Shown here piece after piece: positions 58,817 to 64,000 of a DNA stretch of 64,000 nt. Both the position numbers and the translations under genes were made by a program. The first letter of the stretch is position 1, and each line of letters starts with the position of its first letter. This DNA comes from Hydractinia symbiolongicarpus (lineage: Eukaryota > Cnidaria > Hydrozoa > Anthoathecata > Hydractiniidae): NCBI RefSeq assembly GCF_029227915.1, contig NC_079875.1, forward strand, positions 25,612,001 to 25,676,000. Direction: 5' to 3'. Under the pieces are notes generated by a model, which was not told where the DNA came from, searched no databases, and saw nothing but the letters and a program-made list of their open reading frames with translations.

Positions 58817-60087
58817 GTTAGTATTATTATATTACTTTTTAATTCCGTAGCTAGCTAGCTATTTCTTAGGCAGAAATCTTAACTAGCTAGTCAGCGCCTA
58901 TAAATTCGCCTATTAACCAGCTTGCTACTACCAGGGTTCAAGCAGACTTTTTTTACTTTCCAAACAAATGGCTTCTCGCCATGTGTTGAAGCAAGTGTTG
59001 TGTAGCTAGCTATATATTTTGGTTTGGTCAGTGATTTTTTTTTGTGTGTAAATTGAGGCGGTCATCACCCAAATTTTGAATACTCTGCTTATTAGAGAAG
59101 CATTACGTCAACTTAGTTAACAGTTCTTTCCTGACTGATAGCTAGCTATAGATGAGTTGCGAATGTTTACGATATTTCTTATATGCGCGTGCATCTAGAC
59201 AGGCAAAAAAAGAGGATCACATAGGTCAAATTGGCTATTTACGTTAATTTGTTGATTAGGAATATAAGATTAAAATTACATTGGAATTGTTTCTCAGGGC
59301 AGACTTTGGTCTGTTGTTTATATTTTTTGCCTGTACACAAACGTGGATGTCCTTTGTTCTCGATACAAAACTTAAAACAATACGTCATGCCGCAACTCAT
59401 GTATTATGAGCTTTTTTAAAATCTGAACACCCTGCCTACTATCAATGTTCTACTATATATTATAACCTCGTGGTTTTCTAATTTCGGTTTCTCAGAATTT
59501 AGACATAACTTTATTCTCAAGTTTATCCTGTGCTGCAGTAGAGTAAATTGAGCAAGAATGGAAAAAGGCCCAGATTAAATCTACTTTTAAAAATAAAAGT
59601 CGATAATTTCCCTCAAAAGTTTAGGAATGACTCAGAAAATTCAGAAAATGTATACAAATAAAGTGAAAGTGTTATTAAGATATTTTTATGCAAAATGGAT
59701 ATTATTTCTTCACACATGATATATGTAGTATATATACACTAGATGTTAGCAAATTTGTGTTTCATATTGGGAATTTATATTTTTTTATGTAACGACACAC
59801 AAATTAGAGAGAAAATGAGAGACAAACATTTTTTACTCTTTTACAAATAAAAATGCGTGGCACAGTTTACGTTTCATATTAGTTTACGGTTCATATTAGT
59901 CCCTTCGCTGGTAACAAAGTTATTTGCGTTTCGACTTTGGATCCCCCGGCTAGTTTACACACAAATTATTAGTTATATAATTCAAGACAAAGCAACTTTT
60001 ACATATGTGCATGTCAAAATACAAAACATCAGCAGTATCGTACAAACCAGATGATATCGACATATCTTGCCGGACAGAACAACAATG
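58817..60087. other. AT-rich non-coding stretch
   Basis: No feature recognised. Confidence 0.4.
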
Positions 60088-60365
60088 TCATATAATACGA
60101 AGCTTCCGTCTGTCTGTCTGTGACTTTTGCAAAGTGGGTTATATTTTTCACAGTTTTCTTTAACAAGGTTATAAAACATCATCTATACAATTGTTCTGTA
60201 ATTCACCAAACTTTGACGATAAAACAAAGTTGACGTCAAAGGAAAGTACACAAAGATTAGTGAAGCCATTGCATTGCACTTTATAAATTATTGCATTGCA
60301 CTTTTTAAACTTAAGGCTGCAAAATTGGAAACGAGTGGAAATAACTGACGTAATCTCCGTTGTTT
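60088..60365 (+). mobile_element. Helitron family fragment H5
   Basis: The start (tcatataatacgaagcttcc, gtctgtctgtctgtgac, gcaaagtgg) follows the 5' end of H3/H4, and 60190-60340 follows the H3 stretch 47640-47770 (tgttctgtaatt, ttgacgtcaaaggaaagt, agtgaagccatt, ggaaacgagtgg). No terminal hairpin or CTRR remains. Confidence 0.6.
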
Positions 60366-60766
60366 TTGTTGCTTAGAGTACACACCATTCTCACTTGATC
60401 ATTCTCATCTTAAAGCAATATATATTTGTTTTACTACTGTTAGCGTTAAACTGATTTTTCGTCTTTAGGTTCCATTAAATTGCTACTTCATTTTCTTGTT
60501 GTCGCAGTTGTTATAGTGGAAGAAGTGTTTCTTTTATTTCTTATTATAGTTTTTATTATAGTAAAATAAATTTACCCAGGTGCGCTTCTTCTACCTAGAG
60601 ATAGGAAAATGTGGATCCTAGGACATTGATTAATATGTTGTGCACACTCCACGTCAATTTATAGATCATCCACGTCAAATCAACGATAGAAGAGTCGATA
60701 AAATCCATGTGCACTTTACCACTTTACGTTAAATAAGCGGGCATGCTCTATAATATCCGTCCAAAA
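60366..60766. other. Non-coding stretch, Polinton flank
   Basis: No gene recognised. It may hold the Polinton terminal repeat, but the other end is outside the window. Confidence 0.35.
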
Positions 60767-60797
60767 CCCCCCACCCCGGCCGTGTCCCCCTGGCCCC
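60767..60797 (-). other. G-quadruplex-capable C-rich block
   Basis: The plus strand has runs of 6, 4, 5 and 4 C within 31 bases; the minus strand (sense for the polymerase gene) therefore has four G runs with loops of 3, 8 and 1. The surrounding ~90 bases are strikingly GC-rich for this window. It lies 58 bases past the polymerase stop. Confidence 0.6.
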
Positions 60798-60854
60798 GCC
60801 GTGCCTCATGGGTCCCTACCCACCCTCATCTGTCGTGCCCTATAATTTATAGTG

Positions 60855-63800
60855 TTATGTGTGTCGATAATGTCCTCTTGCTAGTGTGGTAATACCATCT
60901 TCCAAAATTATGCGTTTATCATCATCGGCATTGAGCGCCAGTTTATTTGTTTTTATTGTGTGAACGTCATGCTTAATGGATCGAAAGGTCATTTGGGTTC
61001 TGTAAATGTTCTCACCCTCAAACAGGCATCTCTTATAATCATTGAAACCTATGGTCTCCCTTACCACACATTTCTTCACCCCCTTACACCTCTTATCCTC
61101 CTTACCACATAGTTGTTTGTATGCATAGGTCTTAGCTCTTAGGGCTACAAACTCAGTCATCACCTTACCACCTAATTCGTCCTTCATCAGCCCAATGATC
61201 TTTTTATTCAAACCTAATGGTAGAGGTCTACCATCTTCCTTATCATACCCCGATGTGTCAAATCTCGCAGGCACATCGTTCGCGATATCTTTGTAAAAGT
61301 CGTCTGTTTTTATGTGGTAAACGAATGAATCCGTATCCATGTAGCAAAGCTTTACATCATCACCATATTTCGGTCTCATGTAATCATGGTGGAACTCATA
61401 CATAACCATCTTGGATAGATGGAGGATCGTGGGGCCGAGGTAGATCGGTTTGTTCATTTTGATCTTGATCTTGGACATCTCTATCCCCATCAGTGTTTCC
61501 GAGAAACGGATTGCACCCCTGAAGTTTGGCTTCATCACCATTTTCTCATAATTCTTTTGGTTGGTGGCCAAACGTATATCCTTCTGTCTTCGCTGATTCT
61601 CCATTGTCTTACCAAAGACAGAATTGTTCATCAGCTTGAAGAAATCCTTTTCAAAGTCATTCTTTGACTCCGTGCGCAGCTGTGTATTGAAGTCGATGTA
61701 AGGTTTCAACCATGCGCTCTGATCAAACCTCAGTACCCTATGAACCTTATCCAGAACAAGACCGTGATTCAAAGCTTGAGCAAGCGCACGGATATGAATC
61801 ACATAGTTTCTCTTGTCCGAAAGACACGGTGTCAGCTTCTCGACACCATTGATAACCTTCCTCCCGGGCATAAAAGGAAGATCGTTATGTGTGTCATGAA
61901 GATTATGTGGATATCTAACATCAACCTCAAGCATGTACCCCTTTTCACCGTTTTCCACAGCCAACTCTGAAATGAGTTCTGGTGTAAATTTACCGGAATC
62001 ATCCCACTCAAACCCACCGGTGGGCATCTTCTGTATCATAGCCCATCCATACAGATTGTTAGCATCAAGATACTGTAGATAGGTTGTATCTTCTGAAGTA
62101 TTATACATATCACCCATATATGGATTATTTGCCTTCGCGTGTCTGTGAACGGCCTGACAGAGACCACCCCTAATACCCATCTCCACAAACAGTAACATCT
62201 CCATATCCGACAATAAATCCAGCTTAACATCTGTCTTTTTCAGGCATGCCTGCCAAGCTAATCCAGGGGCCGTGTAAAAATGAGCGGGATCTAGTTTATA
62301 GTTTCTCAAACATGTCTCTCTGAATGTCTCAAACACATCACTCAGAAGCAGAACATCCGTCTTGAGATAGATATCATGATAAACGCCCATATTTTCAACT
62401 TTCATGTCCTTCCACACCTTCTGGGCATGCGCATAATCGGCATCGCTGATACCATTCATGTTCAACTTGCTATTAAAGTCATCTTTCGAAGGAAGCCTGG
62501 TTTCATTAAACCTATCGAATGAATCAACATACTCATATGGGTATACACCCTTCCTTCTCATTATGTTGAATTGCTCATCATTGAAGAATTTTCTAAGGTT
62601 TTTACACTGATCATCGGATAGATTGTCGGCTAAGGAACCTAATCCTCTTGACATAAATCTAAATGAATCGATAAATCTCAGCTTTATCTTTTTGTCTTTG
62701 GTCTCACCATTTTTGTTGGTGTATTCACCAACCTTAACATCGGTCGAGAAAGAGATATATTTCTCTTTATTTTCAGCGATTACACTCATACCACCTTCTC
62801 CATACTTCTTCGCAAGCTCTTTGATAAATAGATGTGAATCATATCCACTCAGATTATGGAAGACAACCGGAATATAATTAGGCACCTTGTAACGGAGATT
62901 ACATTCCATGTGTGCCGATCCACGAAACTTGCCGGTAAAATGACAGTGATCCCTAACCTTGATGTCATCATCGTCAAATTCTCTCATACAGATGTGGCAG
63001 TTGGTGGAATTTTCATATCCATCAAGTTCTTCATCGGTTAGATCTTGCATACCAAGTTGCGGAAACATGTTGTATAACCTTTTCGCCTCGGAAACCACAT
63101 GATCCACAAAGCGCGGAACACAGTCATCACCACGGTAAATCTTCAGAGGGTCCAAAACTTCACCATGAGCATATTTACTATAACAACAGAATCCGGTGGG
63201 TATATGTTTACCAACTTTCTCGGTGGACGATCCACACTCTATCTCTTCAGGTTTTGTAAAAGCTTCGAAATCGGCATACATGATCAATGGGGCTTTGAGC
63301 TGGTACTGACCGTGGGTGAAGGTTAAGGTGCTACCCTCCTTAGGGAGTTGAATATTAACGGCATCGTTATTCTTACAATACTCAAAGTGCTCATCCCTTT
63401 TCTGTTCGCTTGGAAAACCAGAGAGACAATTCAGGCAATAATGCTCTTTATTTTTATTCTTTGAGTTTAACTTTCTCAGGACACCGCTCAGGTTCTTAAC
63501 AGCGATATAATGCCTCTTATCCCCTTCACACAGTAAAAACAAAACAACCGTCTCATCCCGGTCAAGATGCTTCGACTTTCGACACATATAGACACCCTCT
63601 TTGTCATCTTTTGTCAAAACATGCACGGCGATATCAGGGTTCCTTCTCTCAAACAAATCTATTTTATTTAGCGCCATTGGGAAAGTTAGACCATCCCAAT
63701 TATACTTGTCATGCTTCTTAAGGTTTGAGATTCGCTCGGGATGATTATCGATCTTGTCATGATTGAGAGCAGCGATAATAGCCCATTTGAAACATTCCTC

Positions 63801-64000
63801 ATCACCCTCGTTATGGGGGTTAATCACGGAGAACTTTCCACTGAAATTCTTAGGTAGCGGTAAGTAAGAACTACCTCTGGTTAATTTTAGCTTATGAAAG
63901 TCCACATGCATATGTAGGATCCTTTCGATTGTGAATCCGCTGGCAGGTAGAGCAGGGTTTTCAATCTGCTCGATTATCTTTTTACACATACGATCGAAAA
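60855..64000 (-). CDS. Polinton/Maverick protein-primed DNA polymerase B, 5' end outside window
   Basis: An uninterrupted frame of over 1044 codons, open to the window edge (FDR precedes the first Met). Numbering from that Met: C2H2-like finger 185-205; exonuclease motif I YADFEAF (D240, E242); second zinc cluster 331-363 with VRDHCHFTGK; Exo II FHNLSGYDSHLF (377-388); Exo III YLKTD (541-545); polymerase motif A YLDANNLYG (D642), motif B LMNNSVFGKT (786-795), motif C YMDTDS (883-888); then GLMKDELGG. Such polymerases copy the whole transposon from a terminal protein primer. No stop or frameshift is present, unlike almost every other element here, so this is a young or active element. Confidence 0.93.
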   Translation of the reverse strand, partial: FDRMCKKIIEQIENPALPASGFTIERILHMHVDFHKLKLTRGSSYLPLPKNFSGKFSVINPHNEGDEECFKWAIIAALNHDKIDNHPERISNLKKHDKYNWDGLTFPMALNKIDLFERRNPDIAVHVLTKDDKEGVYMCRKSKHLDRDETVVLFLLCEGDKRHYIAVKNLSGVLRKLNSKNKNKEHYCLNCLSGFPSEQKRDEHFEYCKNNDAVNIQLPKEGSTLTFTHGQYQLKAPLIMYADFEAFTKPEEIECGSSTEKVGKHIPTGFCCYSKYAHGEVLDPLKIYRGDDCVPRFVDHVVSEAKRLYNMFPQLGMQDLTDEELDGYENSTNCHICMREFDDDDIKVRDHCHFTGKFRGSAHMECNLRYKVPNYIPVVFHNLSGYDSHLFIKELAKKYGEGGMSVIAENKEKYISFSTDVKVGEYTNKNGETKDKKIKLRFIDSFRFMSRGLGSLADNLSDDQCKNLRKFFNDEQFNIMRRKGVYPYEYVDSFDRFNETRLPSKDDFNSKLNMNGISDADYAHAQKVWKDMKVENMGVYHDIYLKTDVLLLSDVFETFRETCLRNYKLDPAHFYTAPGLAWQACLKKTDVKLDLLSDMEMLLFVEMGIRGGLCQAVHRHAKANNPYMGDMYNTSEDTTYLQYLDANNLYGWAMIQKMPTGGFEWDDSGKFTPELISELAVENGEKGYMLEVDVRYPHNLHDTHNDLPFMPGRKVINGVEKLTPCLSDKRNYVIHIRALAQALNHGLVLDKVHRVLRFDQSAWLKPYIDFNTQLRTESKNDFEKDFFKLMNNSVFGKTMENQRRQKDIRLATNQKNYEKMVMKPNFRGAIRFSETLMGIEMSKIKIKMNKPIYLGPTILHLSKMVMYEFHHDYMRPKYGDDVKLCYMDTDSFVYHIKTDDFYKDIANDVPARFDTSGYDKEDGRPLPLGLNKKIIGLMKDELGGKVMTEFVALRAKTYAYKQLCGKEDKRCKGVKKCVVRETIGFNDYKRCLFEGENIYRTQMTFRSIKHDVHTIKTNKLALNADDDKRIILEDGITTLARGHYRHT

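Noticed and set aside
61217-63326. Plus-strand open frames opposite the Polinton polymerase
   Set aside because: They are shadows of a strongly conserved gene on the minus strand.

Overview
This is a eukaryotic, AT-rich window, most likely from a cnidarian and possibly a medusozoan/hydrozoan. That guess rests on the low GC, short gt..ag introns, and the mix of DIRS, CR1-like, Polinton, ISL2EU and Crypton-like elements; no ribosomal or mitochondrial marker is present to test it. Only one host gene is clearly readable: a gamma-glutamyltransferase on the + strand (exons 50193-57060). Most of the rest is a nested landscape of mobile elements, nearly all decayed.

Layout, left half. 1-1827: 3' part of a DIRS-type tyrosine-recombinase retrotransposon. 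2124-2208: (ATT)n. 3050-7545 (-): 5'-truncated non-LTR retrotransposon of the restriction-like-endonuclease class whose protein ends in a complete ubiquitin-specific-protease (USP) domain. 7545-8345 (-): LINE RT fragment. 8345-10430 (-): Crypton-like tyrosine recombinase relic preceded by C2H2 finger segments and four tandem 63-bp exon-like units. 10490-11415 (+): intron-containing Tc1-like transposase relic. 13441-13663: RT scrap cut by Helitron H1 (13664-16323, -). 17330-19440: SINE and LINE pieces. 20235-24740 (+): second copy of the USP retrotransposon, itself hit by a tRNA-derived SINE. 24880-26640: LINE tail and Polinton remnants with a perfect 28-bp palindrome.

Layout, right half. 27300-33860 is mostly non-coding, with a GTGACGCA motif cluster, a microRNA-precursor-like hairpin (28142-28216), a Harbinger-type MITE (29662-30068) and a plausible terminal host exon (31814-31891). 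33860-35030: CR1/Rex-like LINE. 35200-37530: about 120-bp satellite. 37533-43723: ISL2EU element (SWIM/YqaJ gene + THAP/DDE transposase) carrying Helitron H2. 43724-44137 (-): LINE 5' segment with a 2A-like peptide and a PHD finger. 44764-48946: two head-to-tail Helitrons between two copies of a ~404-bp host segment, the right copy preserving the empty site. 50193-57060: GGT. 60855-64000 (-): an uninterrupted Polinton/Maverick DNA polymerase B running off the window.

The least ordinary items are the USP-bearing retrotransposon (two diverged copies share the architecture), the symmetrical-exon array feeding into a zinc-finger/recombinase relic, and the Helitron insertion flanked by a long duplication of its own upstream flank. 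All identifications come from reading motifs by eye; no database search was possible.
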